Part shown: positions 17,633 to 27,360 of the stretch, one piece after another
Position numbering within the stretch: position 1 is the first letter of the stretch
Layout: each line of letters opens with the position of its first letter
Source: an uncultured Pseudomonadales bacterium
GTDB lineage: Bacteria; Pseudomonadota; Gammaproteobacteria; Pseudomonadales; Azotimanducaceae
Direction of reading: 5' to 3'
Assembly: GCA_905182155.1 (NCBI GenBank)
Contig: CAJJAX010000012.1
Span: 1-47,933, forward strand
DNA: 47,933 nt
Notes under the pieces: model-generated
Told to the model about the DNA's origin: nothing
Seen by the model: only the letters and a program-made list of their open reading frames with translations
The model's database searches: none
Made by a program: the position numbers and the translations under genes

Positions 17633-18794
17633 GGCGGCTCAATAGACGAAAGATTAGATCAGAATAAATATTGGTGAGCACGGCAAGATCCCCAACGCGA
17701 ACCCGCTCATTGATTTTATGGATGGTTTCATTGACGAGGCCCAGTTCAATAACTTGAATGCCGTAAGGGGCGATAAACCGGCCATCCGAGGTGCCGCCAC
17801 CGGTCGAGCGTATCGCCTTCTGACCCGTAATCGCCAGCAAGCTTGCAACGGCTGCGTCGATGAGGGGGCCTTTATCGGTCAAGAACGGCTCGCCTGAAAG
17901 AGACCATTGGATGTCGAATTCGAGCCCATGGTCCTTCAAGATCGTTTCCGTTTTAAGCATCAGGTCTGTGTGGGTTGACGCGGTCGAGTAGCGAAAATTG
18001 AAATCAATATGGGCTTCACCTGGGACGACATTTTGGACGCCCACACCAGCATTGAAGTTAGAGACTTGAAAGGTGGTTGGCGGGAAGAATTCATTGCCTT
18101 GGTCCCATTGCTTGCAAGATAAGGCGCCAATTGCCGGCATAGCCTTATGAATTGGATTAATGACCGTGTCTGGGTAAGCCACATGACCTGATTTGCCTCG
18201 AACAACCAGATGGGCATTCAACGAGCCGCGACGACCAACGCGAATCATATCGCCCAATTGTTGGGCACTCGAGGGTTCCCCTACAATGCAGTAATCGAAA
18301 TGAAGGTTAGCGTCGGCCAATGATTTCATAACGCGCGTTGTGCCATTCGTCGCCGCGGCCTCTTCATCGCTGGTGATCAGGAAGCCGATTTTACCGGTGA
18401 ATGCGATTTGTTGGTTGATGAATCGCTCACAGGCGACGATCATCGCCGCCAAGGCCGATTTCATATCGGCGCTGCCACGACCATATAACCAGCCGTCTGA
18501 AACCGTGGGTTCAAAAGGGGGGTAGGCCCATTCCGCCAGTGGTCCGGCCGGGACAACGTCCGTGTGGCCTGCGAAAACCAAGGTTGGCCCTGGGATGCCA
18601 CTGTCCTTGAGTGCCCAAAAATTCTCGACATCGGCAAAGGGCATGGGCGTGATGTCGAAGCCCACTGCGGCCAAACGCTCGATCATGAGCACCTGACAGC
18701 CGCCATCCTCTGGCGACACAGAGGGTTTTTTAATCAGCGCCTGCGCCAGAGCCAAAGTCTCAGTGTCATCAGTGCTTGGGAAGGGTTTCGTCAT
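17625..18794 (-). CDS. dapE: Succinyl-diaminopimelate desuccinylase
   Basis: DapE removes succinate from N-succinyl-LL-diaminopimelate on the way to lysine and peptidoglycan. The M20 metallopeptidase motifs are present: VFAGHTDVVPAG with metal-binding His77 and Asp79, and SDEEAA with the catalytic Glu. The GRRGSLNAHLVV stretch starts the dimerisation domain, and STGGGTSDGRF is the C-terminal signature. ATG 18794 gives 389 residues and sits 4 bp after the dapD stop; GTG/ATG choices further upstream (18824) would overlap dapD. It overlaps the next gene by 8 bp. Confidence 0.96.
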   Translation of the reverse strand: MTKPFPSTDDTETLALAQALIKKPSVSPEDGGCQVLMIERLAAVGFDITPMPFADVENFWALKDSGIPGPTLVFAGHTDVVPAGPLAEWAYPPFEPTVSDGWLYGRGSADMKSALAAMIVACERFINQQIAFTGKIGFLITSDEEAAATNGTTRVMKSLADANLHFDYCIVGEPSSAQQLGDMIRVGRRGSLNAHLVVRGKSGHVAYPDTVINPIHKAMPAIGALSCKQWDQGNEFFPPTTFQVSNFNAGVGVQNVVPGEAHIDFNFRYSTASTHTDLMLKTETILKDHGLEFDIQWSLSGEPFLTDKGPLIDAAVASLLAITGQKAIRSTGGGTSDGRFIAPYGIQVIELGLVNETIHKINERVRVGDLAVLTNIYSDLIFRLLSRHD

Positions 18795-18798
18795 GGCG

Positions 18799-19812
18799 TT
18801 AGTTGTGCTGATGGAGTTGGGCATTTAAAGCGATGGCCTGGCGATTGGTTCGGCACTGCACGACACCCGTTTGAGAGTGGCGGATAAACAGCAAATCGTT
18901 TTGAGCGTTGAGTTCGCGCGCTTTCAGCGTTTTGACGAGGTCACCTTGCTCATCCAGCAAGCTGACCTGAGTGCCCGGCGTAATATACAGCCCGGCTTCA
19001 ATGGTGCAACGATCCCCAAGGGAGATGCCGGTCCCGGCATTTGCGCTGATTAAACAATCCTCGCCGATGGAAATGACATGATTACCACCGCCTGAGAGGG
19101 TGCCGGCAGTTGATGCACTGCCGCCGAGATCGGAGCCTTTTGCCACAAAGACGCCTTGTGAGATTCTGCCTTCGACCATGTTAGGACCTTCCGTCCCGGC
19201 ATTGAAATTGACGAAACCCTCGTGCATCACGGTGGTGCCAGCGCCAAGATAAGCGCCCAGACGCACTCTTGCTGAATCGGCGATCCGGACGCCTTCAGGC
19301 GTCACATAGTTGGTGAGCTTGGGAAATTTATCCAAGCTTGTGACCTCTAAATGACGCCCTGCGAGCCGGGCTAATAACATCGCGTCGGGCAACTCTGATA
19401 AATCCATTGGGCCATCTGAGGTCCAAGCGATATTGGGCAGTGCGGCATAAATGCCCTCCAGGTTGAGGCTGTTAGGTCGCGTCAAACCATGAGATAGCAA
19501 ATGAAGTTTTAGATAGGCTGCGGGGGTCGATTCAATGGGCCCATCGATTTTTAACCAAGTCAGGACGCAAGGCTTTTGACTGTCTTTAAGGGTCTCGAGC
19601 AATGCCAGTTGGTCAGGTTGTTCCATGACGGCGCACAAAGCCGATCGGGTGGCCTCATCGAGCGCGAGCGTGCCTTCGTTGCCTGCTAAAACAAAATGTT
19701 CTAAGAAACTAGGAAATTCAGGGCTAGGATGCAGCAGGGGCCTAGGATAGAAGACTTCGAGCCAGGCGTTTGATTTGTTTTGTGTCCCGATACCAATTCC
19801 AATACTGAACAT
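18799..19812 (-). CDS. dapD: Tetrahydrodipicolinate N-succinyltransferase, long Pseudomonas-type form
   Basis: DapD succinylates tetrahydrodipicolinate using succinyl-CoA. The protein has an N-terminal alpha/beta domain followed by a left-handed beta-helix of hexapeptide repeats (about residues 175-290, for example RVRLGAYLGAGTTVMHEGFV and ISIGEDCLISANAGTGISLG). At 337 residues it is the longer form found in Pseudomonas and actinobacteria, not the 274-residue E. coli type. It follows dapC by 66 bp, enough space for an internal promoter, though I could not define one. Confidence 0.93.
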   Translation of the reverse strand: MFSIGIGIGTQNKSNAWLEVFYPRPLLHPSPEFPSFLEHFVLAGNEGTLALDEATRSALCAVMEQPDQLALLETLKDSQKPCVLTWLKIDGPIESTPAAYLKLHLLSHGLTRPNSLNLEGIYAALPNIAWTSDGPMDLSELPDAMLLARLAGRHLEVTSLDKFPKLTNYVTPEGVRIADSARVRLGAYLGAGTTVMHEGFVNFNAGTEGPNMVEGRISQGVFVAKGSDLGGSASTAGTLSGGGNHVISIGEDCLISANAGTGISLGDRCTIEAGLYITPGTQVSLLDEQGDLVKTLKARELNAQNDLLFIRHSQTGVVQCRTNRQAIALNAQLHQHN

Positions 19813-19878
19813 AAGGTCTCCAAAAGGTGGGGCATTTGCTGCGAAAAGGCAGGATTATGACCGGTTTGATCTGAATTT

Positions 19879-21078
19879 TCAGCCAAGATCCTGAAAACAA
19901 ACTTTAATTCGTTCGGCCGCTTCAATGCAGTCGGATTGCTCAGCGACCAGTGCAATTCGAACGCGTCCCACGCCAGGATTCACGCCGTCGACAGTTCGAG
20001 ATAAATATTGGCCCGGTAAAACTTTGATGTTGCACGATTGCATTAGATTCTGAGTAAATTGCTCATCATCAATTGGTGTTTCGGGCCACAAGTAGAAGCT
20101 TGCAGCAGGCGGCGTGATGGGCCAAACCGGTGCAAGTGTTTGTACGAACGCTTTTGTTTTAGTCCGATACAGGGCGCGATTTTCGATGACGTGTCGTTCG
20201 TCTGACCAAGCCAGCGTACTCAATTTTTGAGCATGCACCGGCATGGCGCTGCCATGGTAGGTTCGGTAAAGCAAAAATTGTCGAATCAGGTCTGCGTTGC
20301 CCGCGACATAGCCTGAACGTAATCCAGGCAGGTTCGAGCGCTTTGAAAGACTGTTAAAGGCAAGGCACTGTTTGAAGTCTGTATTACCCATGGCGGCTGC
20401 GGCCTGCAGGAGGCCGACCGGCGGCGCTGCTTCGTCGGCATAAATTTCAGAGTAGCACTCATCAGCGATCAGGATCACATCATGTTCTATCGCGGTGCGA
20501 ATAAGGGTTTGGAGGTCTTGCTCTGTCATCAAGCCACCATGCGGGTTGCCAGGATTGCACAGGTAGACCATGCCGACGCGCTGCCAAGTATCGGCATCGA
20601 TGTCGTCAAAATTGGGTTTGAAATCGTTGCTGGCAGGACAAGACAGATATTGCGGTGTTGTGCCCGCGAGTAGCGCGGCGCCTTCATAAATTTGATAAAA
20701 GGGGTTTGGCAGCAAGGTTAGCGGTTTTGCTTGGGGTCGGCTCAAAGCTTGCGCGACAGCAAATAAGGCTTCGCGCGTACCGTTAACAGGGAGGATCTGA
20801 TGATCAGGATCAGGATGAGCCGGTGCAAAACGGCGGCGAAGAAATCCCGCGATGGCCTGCCGAAGTTCGTTGGTGCCTTTGGTCGGCGGATAGGTCTTTA
20901 GGCTTTGCTTGGCCATGTCGCCTTGTTTTAAAAAATCGATGAGAAACTCGGGCGGTTCATGCTGAGGCTCCCCCATCGCTAAAGAAATAAAACGTTGATC
21001 AGCCGGCGTAACCGTCTGTAATAATTGATTCAGCCGATCAAAGGGATAAGGGTTTAGTCGGGCTAAATTGGGGTTCAT
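19879..21078 (-). CDS. dapC: Succinyldiaminopimelate transaminase (class I/II aminotransferase)
   Basis: A PLP-dependent aminotransferase that makes N-succinyl-LL-diaminopimelate. The fold-type I signatures are the NPFYQIYEGAA and LCNPGNPHG stretches, ADECYSEIY, and the Schiff-base lysine in SLSKRSNLPGLRSG (near residue 244). The assignment to dapC over a general aspartate-type aminotransferase rests on its place between glnD and dapD, as in Pseudomonas. Its ATG overlaps the glnD stop as ATGA. 399 residues. Confidence 0.9.
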   Translation of the reverse strand: MNPNLARLNPYPFDRLNQLLQTVTPADQRFISLAMGEPQHEPPEFLIDFLKQGDMAKQSLKTYPPTKGTNELRQAIAGFLRRRFAPAHPDPDHQILPVNGTREALFAVAQALSRPQAKPLTLLPNPFYQIYEGAALLAGTTPQYLSCPASNDFKPNFDDIDADTWQRVGMVYLCNPGNPHGGLMTEQDLQTLIRTAIEHDVILIADECYSEIYADEAAPPVGLLQAAAAMGNTDFKQCLAFNSLSKRSNLPGLRSGYVAGNADLIRQFLLYRTYHGSAMPVHAQKLSTLAWSDERHVIENRALYRTKTKAFVQTLAPVWPITPPAASFYLWPETPIDDEQFTQNLMQSCNIKVLPGQYLSRTVDGVNPGVGRVRIALVAEQSDCIEAAERIKVCFQDLG

Positions 21079-23777
21079 GCAGAAACCCTTTGGATGTGTT
21101 GGTCGAGTTCGACTTGAATCGATTTTGAGAGTTGGTCAACGGCTTCAGGGTCGTTCATGGGCAAGCCATTGGCTGTGACAATGTGGAAGACGTCCTCTAC
21201 GCGTTCGCCGAGGGTGGTAATTTTAGCGGCCTGAATTTGGATATGGTGGGCATGAAACACTCGAGCAAGCTTTGCCAGTAAACCTGGGCGGTCTGCGGCA
21301 ACCACTTCAAGCACCGTGAAGGTTTCGTTGGCGCGGGTGTCGATCGAAATTTGGGCTCGATGATTGAATTCCTTTAGAATTCTCGGCGTTCGACGGGCGG
21401 CAACTTTAAAATCATCCCCGGCCTCGATGGCCTGGTTAATGGTTTGGCGAACAATGTTCGGTCTGTTTTCACGGCCCAGCTGGCCTACCGGTTGCATTTC
21501 GAGCACATCAAAGGTGTAGTCCGTTCGGCCTTTGGTGTTGCCGGGTATTCGAGCATCGACAATGTTCATGCCAAGGTGGTCAAAGGCGGACACAATGGCG
21601 AAAAACAGCGGTTTATCCGATGGCAGGTGGATAAAAATGTGAGTCACCCCTGAATCGGTCGTGAGTCGCGATTGGTTATCTTCGATGAGGATGAGGGGAC
21701 CCGTTGCTGGGTCATAAACATTTAGAGACTCGGTATGGGTGATGATGTTGAGTTCCGATTCTCGAAGGAAGTAGTCGTCGTCTAACCCTGCCCACAGGGC
21801 GCTCACACGGTCGCTGGTGATGCCCTTGGCCAACAGTTTGGCTTTTGCGCGCACTTGCACTTGGGTCAAGTAGTCGTCTCGATCGATCATATTGTCAACA
21901 CCCAGCCGGAGAACCCGTTTGGTCTCCAGGTAGAGTTGGCTCATCAAGGAATCGCGCCAGCTATTCCACAGGGTTGGGTTGGTGGCATTGATGTCCGCAA
22001 CGGTCAAGGCATAGAGATAGTCCAGCCGAACCTGATCGCCCATTTGTTCCGCAAAGTCCCGGACCACATCTGGGTCAAAAATGTCCTTGCGTTGGGCCGT
22101 GGTGGACATCAGAAGGTGGTTTTTGACCAGCCAGCAAACCAAATTAGTGTCCCAAGTACCCAATTGATGGCGGGCACAAAAGGCGCTGGCGATTTCAATT
22201 CCCAATTCTGAATGATCGCCCCCTTGGCCCTTTGCAAGATCATGAAAAAAGCCAGCGATATAGAGCAGCTCAATTTTCGGCAAACGATGATGGATGTGTG
22301 CCGCGATTGGGAACTGTTGCTGCTGATTTTTATAGCGGAACCGGCGCATATTGCGAACGACCTGCAAGGTATGCGCATCCACTGTGTAGATATGAAATAA
22401 ATCGAACTGCATTTGCCCAACAACCCGTTCAAATTCGGGCAGATAGGCGCCCAGAATGCCATAGCGGTTCATGCGTCTGAGCTGCGAAAAAAGATGGTGC
22501 TCAACGCGGAGCAGATCCAAAAATAAGGTTGTCGCAATGTCACTGCCTCTAAAGACATCATCAATTTGAGCGGCCGAGGTTTGTGCCTGTCGAATCGTGT
22601 CAACGCGAACGCCTTCGATTTGATTGTTGCCGCCCATGATCTCAAATATTTCCATTAACGCAGGTGGATGCATTTTAAATACGTCTTGGCGCGTCACCTC
22701 GATATAATTATTTCTAATCTGAAAGCGCTCATTGATCGGCGTAATGTTGTCGTGGTTTTTCTTTTTGATGATTTCTTCGTCGAAGTACTGAAGCAAAATG
22801 TCGCAAGTCGCATTAACCGTCATCGCTGTTCGGTAATACGATTGCATGAATTGCTCAACCGCGAGTTGATCGCCATCGGCATAGCCGAATAATTCTGCCA
22901 AAGTTCGCTGGTGTTCAAACAAGAGTCTATTTTCATCGCGACCCAGTAGGTCGTGCAGCACAAAGCGAACTTTCCAAAGAAATCCGCGGGCATCAATGAG
23001 CTTGTCGGCCTCCTCGGGTTCTAAAAATGCGGCGTCTACCAAAGCGTTAAGCGCGCTGGTTTGGTGATGAAACTGGGCAATCCACAAGATGGTCTGGACA
23101 TCCCGCAGCCCGCCCGGCGCCGTTTTTAGATTGGGCTCGAGGCTGTATTCGGTGTGGTTGGACTTGGCATGGCGATCCTGCTGTTCGTCATATTTGGCTT
23201 GGAAGAAGCTTGCGGTCTTCCAGCCGGTTTTGGTCCGTAGCTTTAAGCGCAGCTGTTGAAGGAGATAGGGGGTTCCACAAACCCCCCTCGTATCGAGCAA
23301 GGCGGTCATGACGGTTACATCTTGCTTTGCTTGCTGAAGGGTCTCTTTGACTGACCGAACGCTGTGCCCAACTTCTAGGCCGATATCCCAAAGTAGGGCA
23401 AGAAAGGATTGAATATTGGAGCTGTGTTGTTGGGCATTGGCGCGCTCGATGAGGATCAGTAAGTCAATGTCTGAATTGGGTAGTAGCTCGCCGCGACCGT
23501 AACCGCCAACGGCGACCAAGGAAATGCGGTTTTTCCTCAGGCTGGATAGATTTTCATCCCAACTGAACCGGTGCCAGCAGAGTCTCAGGATATGATCAAC
23601 AAAAGCGGCTCGCGCTGTAATCAGCTGGGTAACACTCGCCCCGCTTTCGAACGCCGTGTGCTGATGTGCTCGGAAATCAGCCAGCGCAGACTTTAACAGC
23701 GGTAGCGGGGTCTTGCTGGCAGAAACCGACTGGGCTAATGCGTCTAGGTCGGGGCTAACCGACTCGAGGAAGGTCAT
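21075..23777 (-). CDS. glnD: Bifunctional [protein-PII] uridylyltransferase / uridylyl-removing enzyme
   Basis: GlnD senses glutamine and adds or removes UMP on PII proteins. Domains in order: nucleotidyltransferase (about residues 60-330, signature GGYGRGELLPNSDIDLL), HD phosphohydrolase (near 510, FFHDLAKGQGGDHSE) and two C-terminal ACT domains (about 690-770 and 800-895). ATG 23777 gives 900 residues; a GTG two codons upstream is also possible. It overlaps the map stop by 23 bp and dapC by 4 bp. The map-glnD pairing is common in gammaproteobacteria. Confidence 0.96.
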   Translation of the reverse strand: MTFLESVSPDLDALAQSVSASKTPLPLLKSALADFRAHQHTAFESGASVTQLITARAAFVDHILRLCWHRFSWDENLSSLRKNRISLVAVGGYGRGELLPNSDIDLLILIERANAQQHSSNIQSFLALLWDIGLEVGHSVRSVKETLQQAKQDVTVMTALLDTRGVCGTPYLLQQLRLKLRTKTGWKTASFFQAKYDEQQDRHAKSNHTEYSLEPNLKTAPGGLRDVQTILWIAQFHHQTSALNALVDAAFLEPEEADKLIDARGFLWKVRFVLHDLLGRDENRLLFEHQRTLAELFGYADGDQLAVEQFMQSYYRTAMTVNATCDILLQYFDEEIIKKKNHDNITPINERFQIRNNYIEVTRQDVFKMHPPALMEIFEIMGGNNQIEGVRVDTIRQAQTSAAQIDDVFRGSDIATTLFLDLLRVEHHLFSQLRRMNRYGILGAYLPEFERVVGQMQFDLFHIYTVDAHTLQVVRNMRRFRYKNQQQQFPIAAHIHHRLPKIELLYIAGFFHDLAKGQGGDHSELGIEIASAFCARHQLGTWDTNLVCWLVKNHLLMSTTAQRKDIFDPDVVRDFAEQMGDQVRLDYLYALTVADINATNPTLWNSWRDSLMSQLYLETKRVLRLGVDNMIDRDDYLTQVQVRAKAKLLAKGITSDRVSALWAGLDDDYFLRESELNIITHTESLNVYDPATGPLILIEDNQSRLTTDSGVTHIFIHLPSDKPLFFAIVSAFDHLGMNIVDARIPGNTKGRTDYTFDVLEMQPVGQLGRENRPNIVRQTINQAIEAGDDFKVAARRTPRILKEFNHRAQISIDTRANETFTVLEVVAADRPGLLAKLARVFHAHHIQIQAAKITTLGERVEDVFHIVTANGLPMNDPEAVDQLSKSIQVELDQHIQRVSA

Positions 23778-24534
23778 CGTCACTGCGGTGGGTCAGGATT
23801 TCATAGCCGGTGTCAGTTACCAAGATGGTGTGTTCCCACTGCGCCGTTAATTGATGGTCTTTCGTAACGACGGTCCATTGATCCGGAAGTAGTTTAACAG
23901 CGGCCTTGCCGGCATTAATCATCGGTTCAATGGTAAAGATCATACCCGGTTTTAGGGTCATGCCCGTGCCTGCCCGCCCGTAATGCAGGACCTGGGGCTC
24001 GTCGTGAAAGACGCGGCCGATGCCGTGACCGCAGTACTCCCGCACAATTGAAAAGCGATGTTTTTCGGCAAAACTCTGAATCGCCGCGCCAATGTCCCCG
24101 AGTTGAGCCCCAGGTTTAACGGCCGCGATGCCGAGATTCAGGCTCTGTTTGCAGGTTTGAACCAATCGCTCGCCACGAACCGTGCCATTGCCGACAACAA
24201 ACGTTTTGCTGGTATCGCCATGAAAGCCATCCTTTATAAGAGTGACATCGATATTAATAATATCGCCATCTTTTAGAATTTTTTCATCCGATGGGATGCC
24301 GTGGCAGACAACATGGTTCACAGAGGTGCAGATGGATTTCGGAAATCCCCGATAGTTAAGAGGTGCTGGCGTGGCTTTTTGCTGGTCGATGGTATAGCGG
24401 TGACAAATACGATCAAGTTCACCGGTACTGACGCCTGGGGTGATGTAGGCGGCGATCATTTCCAGCTGCTCAGCCGCCAAAGCGCCAACAATGCGCATTT
24501 TCTCAATCTCTGCTGCCGTTTTGATGTTAACCAC
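23755..24534 (-). CDS. map: Methionine aminopeptidase, type I
   Basis: Map removes the start methionine from new proteins. Five metal ligands of the M24 pita-bread fold are visible: Asp in NIDVTLIKDG, Asp in FHGDTSKTF, His in GHGIGRVFHDEP, Glu in FTIEPMIN and Glu in AQWEHTI. 259 residues is normal. The start is GTG 24534 with a strong GGAGG site ending 6 nt before it. The gene is divergent from rpsB across 230 bp and is the first of the minus-strand run. Confidence 0.97.
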   Translation of the reverse strand: MVNIKTAAEIEKMRIVGALAAEQLEMIAAYITPGVSTGELDRICHRYTIDQQKATPAPLNYRGFPKSICTSVNHVVCHGIPSDEKILKDGDIINIDVTLIKDGFHGDTSKTFVVGNGTVRGERLVQTCKQSLNLGIAAVKPGAQLGDIGAAIQSFAEKHRFSIVREYCGHGIGRVFHDEPQVLHYGRAGTGMTLKPGMIFTIEPMINAGKAAVKLLPDQWTVVTKDHQLTAQWEHTILVTDTGYEILTHRSDDDLPRVG

Positions 24535-24596
24535 AATTGCCTCCTTCTACGCCGGGAGAGTATAGCAGGCGACTCGCCCCATGGCAGGCTAAATCA

Positions 24597-24625
24597 TTGG
24601 TTTAATGCGTCAAATATGGTATAAA
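24597..24625 (+). promoter_or_regulatory. Predicted sigma-70 promoter of rpsB
   Basis: TTGGTT (24597-24602) and TATAAA (24620-24625) are separated by exactly 17 bp. A G+C-rich stretch (GCGCGCCGCG) follows the -10 box. Such discriminators are typical of stringently controlled ribosomal promoters, and relA is in the same window. Prediction only. Confidence 0.6.
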
Positions 24626-24683
24626 GCGCGCCGCGGAAACGTAAATTAGGGATGGCGGCAAGTGCCCTCATCTTAAATCAGCA

Positions 24684-24760
24684 CACACATCGACACGGGT
24701 TGCGGGTGCCTTCGGGTTGCAACTTGGGATGTGTGGAAGCCTAACCCATACAATTGGAGA
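24684..24760 (+). promoter_or_regulatory. Structured rpsB 5' leader, candidate S2-binding autoregulatory element
   Basis: CACACATC (24684-24691) pairs perfectly with GATGTGTG (24728-24735). Inside, GTTGC (24699-24703) can pair with GCAAC (24719-24723). A single-stranded AAGCCTAACCC stretch and the GGAG site at 24756-24759 follow. In gammaproteobacteria S2 represses its own rpsB-tsf mRNA through a leader of this layout; direct S2 binding here is inferred. Confidence 0.6.
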
Positions 24761-24764
24761 CATC

Positions 24765-25664
24765 ATGGCTCAAGTCAGCATGCGGGAACTGCTAGAAGCA
24801 GGCGTCCATTTCGGACATCAAAAGCGGTATTGGAACCCTAAAATGGGTGAATTTATTTTTGGTGCTCGAAACGATATACATATTATCAACCTAGAGAAAA
24901 CTGTCCCGGCGTTTGAAGAAGCGTTGGCGTTCGTTGGCGCGCTTGCGGCCAAAAAGAACAAAGTGCTGTTTGTCGGTACCAAGCGTAGCGCCAGCAAAAT
25001 CATCAAAGAAGAAGCGTCGCGGTGTGGCATGCCCTATGTCGATAAACGCTGGTTAGGCGGTATGTTGACGAACTACAAAACCATTCGTCAGTCCATTCGA
25101 CGACTACGTGATCTTGAAGAACAAAGTACCGATGGTACCTTCACGAAACTGACTAAGCATGAAGCCTTAACGCGTCAGCGCCTACTCGAAAAACTCGAAA
25201 GCAGCCTCGGCGGGATCAAGAACATGGGCGGGCTGCCTGATGTCATTATTATTGTCGATGTAGATCATGAAAGGATTGCTGTGACGGAAGCCAAAACCTT
25301 GGGCATTCCGGTTGTTGCGATCGTTGACACGAATAGCAATCCAGACAATGTGGATTATTTGATACCGGGTAATGATGATGCGATCCGGTCGGTTCGGTTG
25401 TTCATGAGCACGTTTGCGGATGCTATTTTAGAAGCCAAAGGCCAATCCAACGTGGTTCAGAGCGACTTTGTTGAAGTTTCAGAAGACGCCGTCGCAGCCC
25501 CAGAGGCAGCGGTTGCACTTGAGGCTGTCGAGGTTGAGCCTGTGGTCGCCGCGGCGGAACCTGGGGCCGTTGAGGCGCCGGCAGCCGATGCTTCGACTAC
25601 GATAGAAGCTGCGCCAGAAGCGGTTACTGCGGATCCGGCGCCGGAAGAAGATAAGCCCGCCTAA
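24765..25664 (+). CDS. rpsB: 30S ribosomal protein S2 with a long acidic alanine-rich tail
   Basis: S2 is a late-assembling small-subunit protein. The N-terminal [16 protein letters not shown] and the [13 protein letters not shown] motif are family hallmarks. ATG 24765 follows a GGAG site; the longer frame from 24717 would run through the leader hairpin. The core ends near residue 225. About 70 further residues rich in Ala, Glu, Pro and Val extend the protein to 299, against about 241 in E. coli. This tail has no positive charge until a lysine near the end. Confidence 0.97.
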   Translation: MAQVSMRELLEAGVHFGHQKRYWNPKMGEFIFGARNDIHIINLEKTVPAFEEALAFVGALAAKKNKVLFVGTKRSASKIIKEEASRCGMPYVDKRWLGGMLTNYKTIRQSIRRLRDLEEQSTDGTFTKLTKHEALTRQRLLEKLESSLGGIKNMGGLPDVIIIVDVDHERIAVTEAKTLGIPVVAIVDTNSNPDNVDYLIPGNDDAIRSVRLFMSTFADAILEAKGQSNVVQSDFVEVSEDAVAAPEAAVALEAVEVEPVVAAAEPGAVEAPAADASTTIEAAPEAVTADPAPEEDKPA

Positions 25665-25709
25665 ACTCGATGAATTCGAGAAGGCGAGCGCTAAAATAGA
25701 ACCAATCGA

Positions 25710-25737
25710 AAGCGGTCATTGAGATCGCTTTTTTTGA
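25710..25737 (+). terminator. Hairpin plus T run between rpsB and tsf, likely attenuator
   Basis: AAGCGGTC (25710-25717) pairs with GATCGCTT (25723-25730) with one G-U pair and a 5-base loop, then a run of T. It lies between two genes normally co-transcribed. A partial terminator here would lower tsf relative to rpsB. Confidence 0.6.
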
Positions 25738-25758
25738 GAAGAAAATTAAGGAACGGAT

Positions 25759-26607
25759 ATGGCGGCAGTGACAGCAGCGATGGTCAAGGAGCTGAGAGAG
25801 CGCACCGGCCTAGGCATGATGGATTGTAAAAAGGCCTTGGTGGAGTCCGACGGTGATATGGACCTTGCCATCGATAGTTTAAGAAAATCCAGTGGCATGA
25901 AGGCTGCGAAAAAAGCCTCTCGAACAGCAGCTGATGGTTTGATTCGCATTCAGACGGGTTCTCAGCAAGGCCTGATGGTCGAGGTGAACTGTGAAACAGA
26001 CTTTGCGGCCAAGGATGAAAATTTCATCAATTTTGCCGACAAGGTGACCGCGGCGATGTTCGAGGCTCAGTCGAGTGATGTCGAAAGCCTGATGGCGTCG
26101 GGTTTCGAGGCTACGCGAGAAGCGCTGGTGCAGAAAATTGGTGAAAACTGTAGTGTGCGTCGTGGCCAAATCTTTCAAGGTCAGGTTGCCTCTTATTTGC
26201 ACACCAATGGTAAAATTGGCGTGCTCGTCCACCTGCAAGGCGGCGATGAGGTTTTGGGGCGGGATTTGGCGATGCACATTGCGGCTGCAAATCCACAGGT
26301 GGTGACCCCGGAAGACGCGGGCCAAGATGTCTTGGATAAAGAGCGTGAAATTTATACTGCCCAGGCGGCGGAAAGTGGTAAGCCAGCTGATATCGTTGCC
26401 AAGATGGTTGAAGGCAGGATTAAAAAGTTCCTCGCTGAAGTTAGTTTGACCGAGCAAGCCTTTGTAAAAGATAGCGATATTAAAATCAGTGCGCTGCTTA
26501 AGCAGCATGATGCACAGGTTCTAGCCTTTGCGCGCTATGAAGTCGGCGAAGGGATCGATAAAGAAGAAGTGGATTTCGCGGCAGAGGTCGCCCAACAACT
26601 GTCCTGA
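25759..26607 (+). CDS. tsf: Translation elongation factor Ts
   Basis: EF-Ts is the nucleotide exchange factor of EF-Tu. The N-terminal UBA-like domain carries [17 protein letters not shown], and [15 protein letters not shown] starts the core and contains the TDF motif that contacts EF-Tu. 282 residues matches E. coli (283). The ATG follows a TAAGGAA site. pyrH begins 8 bp after the stop. Confidence 0.97.
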   Translation: MAAVTAAMVKELRERTGLGMMDCKKALVESDGDMDLAIDSLRKSSGMKAAKKASRTAADGLIRIQTGSQQGLMVEVNCETDFAAKDENFINFADKVTAAMFEAQSSDVESLMASGFEATREALVQKIGENCSVRRGQIFQGQVASYLHTNGKIGVLVHLQGGDEVLGRDLAMHIAAANPQVVTPEDAGQDVLDKEREIYTAQAAESGKPADIVAKMVEGRIKKFLAEVSLTEQAFVKDSDIKISALLKQHDAQVLAFARYEVGEGIDKEEVDFAAEVAQQLS

Positions 26608-26615
26608 GACTGATT

Positions 26616-27360
26616 ATGCCCTCAAAAAAACCCACGCCCAAATACGAGCGAATATTACTGAAGCTCAGCGGAGAAGCGTTGGGTAAGAATGGCGTCGGCA
26701 TTGATCCAAAAGTCCTCGATCGAACGGCTTTAGAGATTGGCCAACTCGTTGGGATTGGGATTCAGGTCGGTATTGTAATCGGTGGCGGTAATCTTTTCAG
26801 GGGCGAGAAATTAAGCCAAGGGAATGGATAGAGTTGCGGGCGATCATATGGGCATGCTTGCGACCATCATGAATGCCTTAGCCATGCGGGACGCTTTGGA
26901 ACGGGCCAATATTCAAACGGTTGTGATGTCGGCAATTCCCATGAGTGGCGTGGTGGAACATTACGATCGAAGACTTGCCATGCGGCATTTGGACGAGGGT
27001 GATGTGGTCATTTTTTCATCCGGCACTGGCAACCCCTTCTTCACCACAGATTCTGCGGCTTGCCTGCGCGGCATTGAAGTGGATGCAGATATTGTCCTGA
27101 AAGCCACCAAAGTCGATGGCATCTATTCCGCTGATCCAGTCACGCACCCAAACGCCACACGGTTTACAACGGTGACTTATGATGAGATCTTAGAGCAGCA
27201 ATTGGGGGTGATGGACCTGACCGCAATTTGCTTAGCTCGGGATAACGGGATGCCGCTGCGCGTATTCCAGCTCGACAAAAAAGATGCGCTGCTGAACGCG
27301 GTGGTGGGTGAGGGCGAGGGCACCCTCGTGGTGCCTAAAAGAGCACAGGAGACTTTTTGA
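26616..27360 (+). CDS. pyrH: UMP kinase, frameshifted in this sequence
   Basis: PyrH converts UMP to UDP and is essential in E. coli. The N-terminal [11 protein letters not shown] and IGGGNLFRG, then [29 protein letters not shown] and KATKVDG are all amino acid kinase family motifs. The frame breaks at the GGG of 26820-26822: the first part stops at TAG 26828-26830. With one G removed it reads [15 protein letters not shown], which matches the family exactly. The second frame then runs to TGA at 27358-27360, overlapping the frr start. No slippery site or stimulating hairpin was seen, so a base-level error is the simplest reading. Confidence 0.9.

Noticed and set aside
25879..26508. 209-codon minus-strand frame opposite tsf
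   Set aside because: It is a shadow of the clear EF-Ts gene, without motifs or a credible start.
26816..26830. Programmed frameshifting in pyrH
   Set aside because: No slippery heptamer, internal ribosome-binding site or downstream structure was found, and no precedent is known to me for pyrH.
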